Source: Mastigias papua (lineage: Eukaryota > Cnidaria > Scyphozoa > Rhizostomeae > Mastigiidae). Taken from it: 64,000 nt of DNA. Shown one piece after another: positions 48,519 through 58,239 of the stretch; positions within the stretch are counted from its first letter, which is position 1; each line of letters opens with the position of its first letter. Below the pieces are notes generated by a model. That model was given only the letters and a program-made list of their open reading frames with translations, ran no database searches and was not told where the DNA came from. The stretch lies in contig OZ025278.1 of the NCBI GenBank assembly GCA_964019165.1, positions 3,343,378 through 3,407,377 on the forward strand. Reading direction: 5' to 3'. The translations under genes were made by a program, and so were the position numbers.

Positions 48519-48948
48519 TCTGTTCACACCACTCTACATAAATGGAACAAAACATACCCGTTTTTGCCCAGAAGCGGAATAGTGTGAATGGGGCGACAAA
48601 TATCCATATTCATTTTGGATCCATATTCATTTTGGATCCATATTTATTTTGGCCCGTTGTCATTTAGCTTCGTTTCTATCAGCGTTTTCATTTAGCTCCG
48701 TTTATAGGGTTGAGTATTGTGAACGCAGATCCAAAAATGGAGCAAAACATACCCATTTTGTCCAAAAACAAAGTAATATGAGCGGGGCCACGCAGGCCCG
48801 TATTTATTTAGTTCCGTTTTCATATAGCTCCATTTTTATTAGCGGTTTCGTTTAGCTCCGTTTTTACATTGAAGTAATATGTGCGCAATGCCAAAAACGG
48901 AGGTAACGATTTCCTAATTTGTCCAAAAACGGAGTATAATGTGAACAG
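48519..48948. mobile_element. TIR element built of repeated TTTAGCTCCGTTTT motifs
   Basis: The outer ends are CTGTTCACACCACTC and TATAATGTGAACAG. Inside are several copies, in both orientations, of a CCAAAAACGGAG/CTCCGTTTTT motif, plus three tandem ATCCATATTCATTTTGG units near 48600-48650. This pattern is common in MITEs of hAT or related superfamilies. Exact boundaries and superfamily are unsure. Confidence 0.5.
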
Positions 48949-50105
48949 GACCCAAGTCATTTCAATCCTTATGATATGATATCACATTAGATAAATAGTT
49001 ACCAATGACAGATTTTATCTACCATTTTCAGAAATGACTAGGGTCTATTATTGGCAGGGTGATCAAAATCTTCATATACACGGGGACACTGCTTTCGAGC
49101 TGTATGTACACGGAGACACGGGGCATTGCACGCGACCACACGCATGGATGCTTTTTGGCGTGTGATATCTAGCACTCCTACCATAGTCTTCCCACAAAAG
49201 CCTGTATATGATCTTTTCAAGACAGTGATACATCTTAAATAATATCACCTTTATCCTAAGAGGACAGAACTGCAACATCTAAACCACTCCATGTTTGCAA
49301 ACATATTCAAATGGAAACTATCATTGGAGAAGACATTGAGTCATTTCCTAAGGCATTTTTGGAGTGGACAGAAATGAGGTGTAATTATTTTGGAAAATAT
49401 GAACAAACAAACAAATTGCTATTTGTTTGACACATAGCCACCTACTTTCCCAAGGGGTATGACAGCTAGGCATTGATGATGCCCAATCCACATCCTTGTC
49501 CCCCTCTCTTGTAATAGGCTGCGGCATGTATGTTTGCGCGTGTGTGGATCTATGTATTGGTTGTATGTGTTGGTTATGTGTATGGCTTGTGTTGTTTGTA
49601 AATAGATATTATGGTACCTGTAATAAACAAGGAGTCACAATCACAGGGTCCTCTCTACAGATATCACTTACAATTTACATCAGAAAGGCCTCTATTATTG
49701 AAGTTGTTGATTAAACTTGTAGAAGGCTATTAACTATATAGCAACGATGGTGAGACTGAAAGATACAAGGGAGTTCGTCCTTCTCGCATGTATATTGTAC
49801 TTCATATAGTCAGAACATTGTGTCAAGAGGTTTCAAGTAATACATTAATTTTGCGAAACAATATCCGATTTGATTTAAGTCCTTGATAAACGACTTTAAT
49901 TGGTAGACATATATTGCTTGTATTTGTCAATAGTATTGGTTAGGTTGTCTGTCAGATCACTGTTGGGATTGCCAGCGCATTTCTATACATATATAGACTA
50001 TTTCGTTTGCTTTATGCGTCCTTTGTGACGGACCGTATAATGATAGTGGAATAGACGACGGAGTTGTAATATAGGTAAAAGCTGTATTGATTGTGCTGAA
50101 AAGCT

Positions 50106-50132
50106 ATGAGATCATGGAAGAAAATTTGCAAG
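50106..50132 (+). CDS. Gene 2, alternative first coding exon (9 codons)
   Basis: ATG AGA TCA TGG encodes MRSWKKICK and ends in phase 0 at a good GTTAGT donor (50133). A 139-bp intron leads to the phase-0 exon at 50272, giving ICK-VTEITRSIDELEKW. An in-frame TGA at 50097-50099 bounds the start. This would be an internal promoter alternative to the exon at 45551. Total length by this route is 1153 aa. Confidence 0.5.
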
Positions 50133-50211
50133 GTTAGTGTGCCTCTGCCTGAAAGCGAGTGAAAGATACTTTTGATGCGTAATTCGGAGCAAAATAGCGG
50201 GAGGGATCCAT

Positions 50212-50250
50212 TTAATTAACAGTTAACAATTAACAATTAACAATTAACAG
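50212..50250 (+). repeat. Heptamer tandem repeat (AATTAAC)n
   Basis: Four to five copies of AATTAAC/TTAACAA lie just upstream of the 3' splice site at 50271. The last copy overlaps the possible branch-point region. Confidence 0.8.
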
Positions 50251-50271
50251 TTTATTTTATTACATTTGTAG

Positions 50272-53148
50272 GTTACAGAGATAACCAGAAGTATTGATGA
50301 GCTAGAGAAATGGAATAACGTCGATGATGCTCATGTGGGCGAAGTGAGCGAGGAAGCTGTGCAGTGTAGAACATTGGTTAAGGATTGCGCTCATGTGTTT
50401 AGAAAGAGGAGCCGCACCCATGATGGTGTCCGAGGAAGCCAGCGAGGCAGGGAGTTTCTCTCTAACGAGATACGTGTGTCCAGCAAGGATGACCTGCAAA
50501 TATCCAATACAGCTTCCTTTGAGGAGGAGAATTTACCGATGCGAGGAAAGTGTATTATGGACACAAGAGCGATTCTTAGTCGTTTGTCTACGGTTGAGTT
50601 CTCATCCACATCTTCACTTGCTAGTTTTGACCCGCTGGAGGATAATACACTTAGTTCGTATTCATGCAGTGGAAGCAGAGATAACTTGGATGGATTTGCT
50701 TCTGGAGACGACCTGTGCTTTCCTGATGGGTCCAATGAAGTACAGGCAGCTGCAAGTGAAGGAAAGTTGGTCCACGAATACAGGGAGAAGATAGAACAAC
50801 TTGAAGATGAGCTGAAATCTCTTGAGAGGGAGAAGGGAATGGAGGCTCAGGCGTCTGATCGCGAGCTACAGGGCTTGAAGTTGGAGTTAGCAACATTGTC
50901 TGCAAGGGAAAATATATCAATTGTGAAAAACCGATTAGAAATAGAAGGGAAGAATCAAGTGATCGAGGAATTAAGGGACGAAATTGTGCATTTGCAGTCA
51001 TCAATTGACGATTTGAGTTTAGATCGACATAGTGAGGAGTCAAGGCAAGATATCCTACAAGGAGAAGTCAGGCGGCGAGATAAAAGGATACTCTGTTTAG
51101 AAGAGGAGAAGAAATCATTGGAAGAGAGACTTAGCCTAGCAGAGGATTTGCAACAGAACGATAGGGATCTATTGGATGTACTTAGGCATCAACTGACGAC
51201 TCTTGAGAGCGATCTTTTGACTTCTGAAGACAGGAAGAAACAGCTGGAAAAGGAGATTAAAAACCTGAAAATTGTTGATAGCGAGTTGAAGGAAGAGAAG
51301 GAGAACTCGCAGAAATTCAGAAAGCATGCAGAATTTTTGAGTGGAAAGTTGAAACTGCGAGAGCAGCATGTGAGTTACCTTGAAGATGACAATGTGCAGA
51401 TGCAACAGCAGAAAACAGAATTGGAAGGAAAACTCGAGAAAAGTAGGACCAAAGTGGATAATCTTAATATGATGGTTAAAGAATTGAAGAAAGATATTCT
51501 GAATTATAGCCAGGAGATTAAGCAGTTAAGTGAAGAAAATTGCCAATTAGAACAAGCACATTGGCAGATTGTTGTTAACCAAAGTGATGCTTCGGGGCAG
51601 CTTGAGTACTACGTCAAAGACCTGGAAAAACGGATCTGTCAAGGGGAGGCTAGAATCAGGGAGCTGGAATGCGAGAACGAGTCTCTAATCAGCCAGTCTA
51701 GTGAGATGTTAGAGAATCTTGTTTCGCTTCAAAATGAAGCTGATGACAGTAAGCGGCAGCTGGAGTTGATGACGGAGAGTTACAACAGACTACAGACATC
51801 GAAAACTGATCAGGACAAGCGAATGATAACACTTCAAAGGAAGCTGAAGAAGTTACAGAAAGAGAAGAAACGCTTCCAGATTGAGAAACAGGAGGCTGAA
51901 GAGAAAATATCACAGCTGAAATCGAATGACGAAAAGGTTTTGACGAAATGTGATGATATCGAGAAAGGATACAAGATGTTGCAACTCAAGTTACAATCGA
52001 CTGAAGCAAAGCTGACAATGGTAGAAAGAAACAAGATATATATGGAATCAAAATTGGATGAATATGAAAGGAAATATAAGTCTAGTAAAGATGTTTTATC
52101 AAAAGTCAATTGTGTAGTTGATAGATATTTAGATGACGTCGAAGGAGGATGTGTTGATGTGGGTAGCCTGGGGTTGGAGTCGATAGAAGTAAAGCTTTTC
52201 AAGGTAATAGAACTTAGTAACAGGTCAACTTCGGAGCTGGACGTTGCTCTAAGAAAGAACCAGGAGTTTGTTACTGCTATGAATTCTGTTCACGTGGAAT
52301 TAGAAAAATTGAGGAATGAATTGAACAGCGCTAGAATGGAGACCGTCATGCTGAAATACCAATTGGAAGATAGGGAAAAACAATGCGGCCAGCTGGAGAG
52401 TTGTTTTGCGACAAATATCACATGTCTTGCGAAGCAGAATGACGTTTTAGAAGAGAAACTAGTTGAAATGAAAGAATGGAAGTCAGTGATAGAGCATTAC
52501 GAGGGACAGTTGAACTCCAAAAATACTACAATGCATGACACGGTAGGAGATCTTGATAGTCAAGGTGCTGACAAACTCTGCGATAGCAACTCAAACGGAA
52601 TACATTCAAATGAGACTGACAATAGCACTTTGGACGGTAGTTCTAAAGCATTTGCAAATACCTTCTGTTTGGATATCAAAGAGAAACCAGAACAATCTGT
52701 GCAAATTAATAATGATGAGATCGTGTGCGATACTGCAGAATTGTCTGAAATAGCTTTATTTGATACAAGAGAGGACCTGGGGGACTCGCAAGATGCAGAA
52801 ATTTTGAAGGAAGACTTCGTACAGGAATGTCTTATGAATGAAGAAAAGAAATTCGACATGGAAAAAGCTGAGGTGAGCAGAAAAGTTGCGGAAGAAGATC
52901 ATGTTGAAACTCCACGGTGCGCTAGTTTTGATGATGAACGAGACAGAATTGCATCTGATACCGGAAGTGATTGCTCTCAAGGTGGTTATAGCAGTAACTC
53001 AATAGAAGAGAACACCACAGATGTTACACCTGTTGAAAAAAATTTGGGTGAGTGCGAAGAGCAATTGGTGGAAGAAAATCGTGCTATTGAAGATGATATT
53101 GCTAGTATAGAAGGCAACGGCGTTATGGGTGATTCAAATGAAGCTGCG
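50272..53148 (+). CDS. Gene 2, main coiled-coil exon (959 codons)
   Basis: The exon starts after TTACATTTGTAG and stays open in one frame to a GTGAGT donor at 53149, phase 0 at both ends. In the 1222-aa model it is residues 79-1037. A Ser-rich head with SSYSCSGSRDNLDGFASGDD comes first. Then come ~580 residues of nearly continuous heptad coiled coil (~247-827; for example EYREKIEQLEDELKSLEREK), broken near VVDRYLDDVEGGCVDVGS (~691). Last is an acidic Ser/Glu-rich tail. No motor, PH or kinase motif was seen. Such proteins usually act as cytoskeletal or centrosomal scaffolds. The ortholog is not recognised; the M-RIP link rests only on the first exon. Confidence 0.85.
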
Positions 53149-53206
53149 GTGAGTCAGTTTTTTTTTAAGTTTACTATCATGAAAGTGCCCTGTAATATGT
53201 TTTCAG

Positions 53207-53314
53207 AATGTGACGGGGATTGTTCTTCATAGCATGGACTCGAAGTATCTCCCAGCTTGCTTTGGTGATATAAGAAGATCCATAGATGCTCTTGCAATCT
53301 ATTTAATTGGTTAA
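53207..53314 (+). CDS. Gene 2, possible alternative terminal exon
   Basis: After an ATATGTTTTCAG acceptor at 53206 the phase-0 frame reads NVTGIVLHSMDSKYLPACFG and ends at TAA 53312-53314 after 35 codons. It fits the phase of the 53148 donor just as the 54214 microexon does, so it would give a shorter isoform (~1081 aa from the 45551 start). The short 58-bp intron is tight. It could be unused. Confidence 0.35.
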   Translation, partial: NVTGIVLHSMDSKYLPACFGDIRRSIDALAIYLIG

Positions 53315-54213
53315 GATTTGTATAGACAGCGAATTATTGACCACATGATTGATTTGCATTGGATTAAGTACAGCAAATATATATTGAAATCCAAATCTGG
53401 ATTAAACCTGGCTAAAATTAGTTGAAATTCAGATTACTCTAGATCCAGATCAACCAAGATTCAGATTGTCTCTTATACGAATTAATTAGTATATCTCTGC
53501 AAAATATTTTAAGTGCTAATAAGTTTGAGATCATAAAATCACAATAGAAGAAATTGTATGTTTTGGTGTGAAATATGTTGAGTTGGAATATGTGGCTCTG
53601 TACTAGAGTTGCTCAGCTAATTGTTTTGAAATTTACGAGAGGTTTTCCATTGTTTAGCGAGGCGAGTCAGGATGGTCTCTCTAACTGATCTCGAAGTCAT
53701 CGGCCCCTAGAAATCTTTTTCGATTTCGGGAAAGTATGCAAAAACAGCTAGATGCTTAGAGGCTGTACGGTTGGTTGTAGGGTCGTTGTTACGGTCCAGT
53801 ATTATCAAAGATGCTTAGACATTTCGTGAGAAATATGCTTCAGAAACGGAAGTAAATGCGGGCGTGTAGTTGCCAAGGCCACAGCATGGACCCTAGGCCA
53901 TATGGAGCTATCATTTGGTTTCATCTCTCACCCCTGGGAGAAATGATGACTTCATTGCTTGGTATCAAGTTTGATGTAATAAGATTTGCTGAACAGGCAA
54001 CTACTGAGAGCCCGCGTAGACCGTACGTTCATATGACTGAGTACACGGCTCGGTGGGGTGTTTATCTCTCTGTATCACTCTGTATTCAAACAGGCTTTAT
54101 AAATATTGAAAGGAAAGTACGCCGCTGACTTTCAATTGTTTACATTCCAACGTAGAGCTATTAAGTATTGCATGACTGGTAACTTTTGTAGACATCTATT
54201 ACCTTATTTTCAG
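53315..54213 (+). other. Gene 2 intron
   Basis: AT-rich with no repeats of note. It ends in CTTATTTTCAG. Confidence 0.4.
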
Positions 54214-54239
54214 GCCTATTGTGAAATGGATCCCGAAAG
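54214..54239 (+). CDS. Gene 2, 26-nt microexon
   Basis: Between TTATTTTCAG and GTATGT, it encodes AYCEMDPE plus two bases. It starts in phase 0, matching 53148, and leaves AG, which the G at 54554 completes to AGG (Arg). The ATG inside it would also serve as a start if the 3' exons formed a separate gene. Confidence 0.55.
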
Positions 54240-54553
54240 GTATGTTGTTGCTCATATATAATATCGTTTATTGCAATATTTTAGAGTTTATTTGCCTCTC
54301 GATTTAGTAGTATTTTTGCTTTCCAAGTTCTCGGCGATCCCGGACAATTGATGGGAAGTTTGTAACAGATACTCATTAGCTAGTATTCCATCTCTTTGCG
54401 TTTCTTGTTTTTCTTCGTATCTCCTTGCTTCGTACGGTTTGTCGCTGGCACAGAACGGTTAGCATGTACGACAATATGCCCGAATCATTCGTAGTGGACC
54501 GAAGCGGACTCTTCGTAGCTCATTCATTATTAATCAAACATTCGCATTTTCAG

Positions 54554-54829
54554 GCCGTGTACATCCGTGAAGTGCGTATTTAAAGGTGAAACAAATGGCG
54601 TGGGGTCGATATTAGACTATTCAGCTATGCATCTTCACAAAGATGATGATGAAAAATTCAGAGGAGATCTAGAATGGATGCGATTAGGCGATAGAAAGAA
54701 AAGTATCGAGACTAATGCACACTATTACACAGTAGCTGTTTCAAACTTTGATACTTCAAATGGTCGGCCGTTGAAAGGACCTATTTCTGACGCAAGACCA
54801 GTGAAAAATAGTGACACAGCAGTACGAAG
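54554..54829 (+). CDS. Gene 2, exon: basic/acidic C-terminal segment
   Basis: The acceptor is CGCATTTTCAG and the donor GTTTGA (weak). The 92 codons read PCTSVKCVFKGETNGVGSIL onward, through DDDEKFRGDLEWMRLGDRKK, to VKNSDTAVR plus AG. No domain is recognised. The frame is bounded by matching phases on both sides (AG + G on each side giving Arg). The frame also stays open past the donor to 54998, so a readthrough form is possible. Confidence 0.55.
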
Positions 54830-56048
54830 GTTTGAACTAATATTTGAATGGTTATTTTGGTTAAAGCTTGTCATTCAGGAGGGTGGAGGGATTACTTCTC
54901 TCGTGTTACATACATTATGGAATACACAATTAAGGGTTTTCACTTTGGATTTCACATTTCGATTTTTGATTCCACAATTGTATGGAATGTCAATATGATA
55001 ATTCATGCATATTTTCATGTATCCATGATTTTATTATTTGTTTATTTATTTCCTGGTTGTTTAAAGTTGGATAATTAAATAGCTACCAAGATAATTCAGG
55101 CCAACACGATAATACACGATTAAAACGAATAAAACGAATACATGCATGTAAAGATACAGAAAAATGAAAGTAAAAATAGAATAAAATTGTGGATGTTTAT
55201 TTTTGGCGAGTGTAGAATCATAGAAAGCCAGTATAATGAATATACTACTTGCAAAGTCTGCAATTACAGTTAGAATTTCAAGATCTAATTCCTGTTTTGA
55301 ATTGATCGACCGAAGTTGAGATGATTTTTCTTCTGCAATTCCCATTGCACTTTTAGGAATGTGCTTTTGTTATTTGATATTTTCATACTTTGTAAGTAAG
55401 TAAGGTTTAGAAAAACACACAACTATGTCATCAATGTACCCTCCGTTCATAGTGAAAATTATTGCTCTCTTATGTCGCAAACTTAGGAGTAGTTTTGAGG
55501 GGGGAGCTCAGGGGGGCGGAACCCCCTTTTTAAAAGCCATTATCATTTGATAGGTTGTTAAAAATAAGTTGCATTAATCTGGCCTCTCAAAACTTCCCCA
55601 CTTTCCACTGCAAACTCACGCCGTGTTATTTTCATAGATCATGATGTGCAGTACACGTCATTTGTTGTTTTTCTCATTCATAGGACATCCTCAGGTTGTG
55701 GGCTAGTGCTTGTTTACAAGTCTTATTTTTCTGATCCCTTTGTTGTTCAAAACCTTGGCTCCGAGAGCCTCTTTACAAGAAGCGTGGATAACTGTAATTG
55801 TCTCCTTCGCAGCTGCAACATTGCCTATTACACTGTTTGGTTTGATTAAACTAAACTATCATGGCTGTAGTTTTGGAAAAAATTGGGCATGGTTACAACA
55901 GAGCCATGCCTTTTTATAACGCTGAATCTACGAAGACCCCTTATTATAGATTTTAGAAGTCACCTCTGTGGTAGAGTTACATTTTAACTTACTTTCTAAG
56001 CATTGAAGTCATTCGCATATCTCATAGGCATATTTTTCCTCTCTTTAG
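54830..56048 (+). other. Gene 2 intron
   Basis: It holds short open frames, one of them hydrophobic (55710-55919) with an upstream in-frame stop, but none joins the flanking exons in phase. A GGGGGGAGCTC-AGGGGGGCG patch near 55500 may be a transposon fragment. Confidence 0.4.
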
Positions 56049-56190
56049 GCATAATTTTGGAAAAGGTTCACTCATGCAGATATCTCAAGAAGAATCAGGT
56101 GCAATCACTCTGACGATCCCTAGGTCAAGTTTGGATGAAACTATAGAGGATGAAATTGATGATGAAAGAGTTGATCAACTTACCAGCAAG
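56049..56190 (+). CDS. Gene 2, exon: acidic segment
   Basis: Between CCTCTCTTTAG and GTAACT. The first base completes Arg, then the frame reads HNFGKGSLMQISQEESGAIT and on through DETIEDEIDDERVDQLTSK, ending in phase 0. The exon is short and highly acidic. The next exon also begins in phase 0. Confidence 0.55.
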
Positions 56191-56430
56191 GTAACTTTTC
56201 AGCATCGTTGTAAAATAATATTGCGTACGGAGGAGCATTGCTTTTCTGACCTGTCGAAGGAACGAAAATCATTTTAATTGCTTTTAGCCAGTGATGGTTG
56301 GTTAATTGACTGAGTGGCTTTTTCCATGTTGAAGAGAAGTTTGCCCTGAGAATGATCAATTTTATCATCATTATCCGTCATTATTATCAGTTATTATTAT
56401 CATCATTATCATCATCATTATTGTTGTCAT

Positions 56431-56782
56431 TCTTCTTCTTCTTCTTCTTCTTCTCGTTACGCCCCTCACGGGGCCTGAGACTGACCCTGGGGTCAGTGGA
56501 CCGCCTATCAATTGTTTAAAAGAGGTGATTGAGTCGGCTACACTCAATCCACTCTGTTACCCCAACAGTTACTGATCAGAGCTGCAGCCTGAAGCTGCTG
56601 TGCCTGACTTTCACTGAAGGGGCCTGGTTGGACAGTTTGCCACAGGTCGTCAACATCTGCCCCAATTCTGAATCTTCGCGAAATGAATCACTATCAACTT
56701 AAGGGCAGAGTCTCTCTGTGCCCGCTTGCCACCACGAGGAGGTCTCCAACCATGGGCTAGCTATTGTTGTCATTATCATCAG

Positions 56783-56865
<83 letters not shown>

Positions 56866-56866
56866 A

Positions 56867-56924
<58 letters not shown>

Positions 56925-57235
56925 GTCATCATCATCATCTCTTCTTCTTCTTCTTCTTCTTCTCGTTACGCCCCTCACGGGGCCTTAGACTGACCTTGAG
57001 GTCAGTGGACCGCCTATCAATTATTTAAAAGAGGTCATTGAGTCGGCTACGCTCAATCCACTCTGTTACCCCAACAGTTACTTGGCCGAATTGCAGTCTG
57101 ATCCACTGAGCCTGTTGTTCACTGCCGGGACCTGGTTGGACAGTTTGCCATAAGTCATGAACAACTGCCCCAATTCTGAATCTTTGCAAAATGACTCGCT
57201 ATCAACTTAAGGGCAGTGTCTCTTTGTGTGGGATT

Positions 57236-57284
<49 letters not shown>

Positions 57285-57285
57285 C
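56431..57285 (+). repeat. Duplicated ~270-bp unit with (CTT)n and (ATC)n
   Basis: Two copies of a ~270-bp body (56451-56720 and 56960-57229, offset 509 bp) share CTCGTTACGCCCCTCACGGG, GTCAGTGGACCGCCTATCAA, TACCCCAACAGTTACT and a closing TCAACTTAAGGGCAG. Each is preceded by (CTT)n and by or followed by (ATC)n; the main (ATC)n tract is at ~56775-56940 and another at ~57235-57285. Inverted GGGGC-CCC motifs near the start suggest secondary structure. It sits in a gene 2 intron. Class unknown. Confidence 0.8.
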
Positions 57286-57550
57286 CATCGTCGTCGACAT
57301 CATCATATCAAGATCGGGACAGTCTTTTCTTGAAGATCATAGCAACTTTTGGGGATTTCAGTCAATTTTTATTTTGAGATGTAGATTAAGATGTACTCTA
57401 TTCATTTCTTATTACATGATTTCATGATTCTCAATTTCCAATTCTTTATCATACGGGAAAGACTAGATGCTACTAAAGCTTGTTGTTCCTGAATTATTTT
57501 AAAAGATATATACCTGAGTTAATATCACTTTCTGTTTATTTTCCCGACAG

Positions 57551-57664
57551 AGTAGAACCAACGTAGAACCAATCAGAGTTGAAAATCACACAGTTCCTGC
57601 GAAGGAGCAGGCAGCAGATAGTTCTAACGGAATTGAAATCCAAGGTGATTTATCGCAAACATAA
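57551..57664 (+). CDS. Gene 2, terminal exon
   Basis: After TTTTCCCGACAG the phase-0 frame reads SRTNVEPIRVENHTVPAKEQ, then SSNGIEIQGDLSQT, with TAA at 57662-57664. The total CDS with the 45551 start is 3669 nt, an exact multiple of three. A GTGATT at 57644 could be a donor to a further exon, but I found no phase-matched acceptor downstream. ATTAAA near 57696 could serve polyadenylation. Confidence 0.5.
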   Translation, partial: SRTNVEPIRVENHTVPAKEQAADSSNGIEIQGDLSQT

Positions 57665-58215
57665 TCAATTAGACACTAAAGTTACTGAATTTCTTATTAA
57701 ATTTTCCAGTTTTATTTCAGGGTGGACGGCCTTGTCATGAATATTGTAGGTTTTCCCTCGATACGAGATCACTCACTTGCTTGCACAATGATATCTTAGT
57801 AATCTCTTCTGATATTTGCCGCAACGGTATTTTGGAGATATTTTTATCCTGTTTATGCACTGAATCTGGGTGCTTTCAGTCATTGTGCTGTTTTCACCGT
57901 ACGATAAATTTCTCCCATTTATGCCCGAACGCCATAATGCCGTATTTGTGCCCGCATCAACACAAGCTTGCTTTTTTATGGCGTATGCAACGAATGCCTA
58001 CAACAGCCGTTTTTAAATCTTGGGGCAAATGAACAGAACGTGACCCCATCATGATGTCATTATGACAGTTGAGTATTATTGCAATAACAAAAGAAACATC
58101 CTATAACGTTTGGGGTCCCTCTGTGGTTCGGAGTCCTTGACACTCTTCCCCAATTGCTCCCACGCTCAGTGGTCCTGCTTATAACTGCCTCCAATATTGT
58201 GATGAAACAGAAAGC
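57665..58215. other. Gene 2 3' UTR and intergenic
   Basis: No gene is seen. The sequence up to ~57720 may be 3' UTR. Confidence 0.4.
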
Positions 58216-58239
58216 ATGGGTGCCAGCAATTCCATAGAC
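58216..58239 (+). CDS. Possible first coding exon with N-myristoylation signal
   Basis: ATG GGT GCC AGC encodes MGASNSID and is followed at once by a perfect GTGAGT donor. MGxxxS is the consensus for N-terminal myristoylation, and tiny first exons that carry only this signal are common. A TTATAA lies ~45 bp upstream. I found no phase-matched second exon in the remaining 6 kb, so this may be chance or the start of a gene continuing to the right. Confidence 0.2.

Larger units (their letters stand above)
45785..50271 (+). other. Gene 2 intron 1 (or intergenic before alternative start)
   Basis: 4.5 kb without a recognised exon apart from the alternative first exon at 50106. In particular I found no PH-domain exon, which M-RIP proteins would have. 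It holds a 21-bp tandem repeat, family A copy 3, a TIR element at 48.5-48.9 kb and a heptamer repeat near the acceptor. Confidence 0.45.

Noticed and set aside
49992..50132. Reading the GTAAAAGCTGTATTG stretch (from 50055) as an upstream internal exon of gene 2
   Set aside because: It would leave phase 1 at 50132, and the 50272 exon then hits a stop within nine codons.
54567..54998. Treating 54.2-57.7 kb as a separate gene starting at the ATG in the microexon
   Set aside because: Phase 0 continuity from the 53148 donor makes a single gene simpler, though the alternative is not excluded.
55646..55919. Hydrophobic frame resembling two membrane segments, considered as a gene 2 exon
   Set aside because: A stop at 55704-55706 precedes it in frame and no acceptor/donor pair joins it in phase to 54829 or 56049.
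56699..57028. Poly-His, poly-Ser, poly-Ile, poly-Asp and poly-Met frames
   Set aside because: All are the six readings of one (ATC)n tract in an intron.
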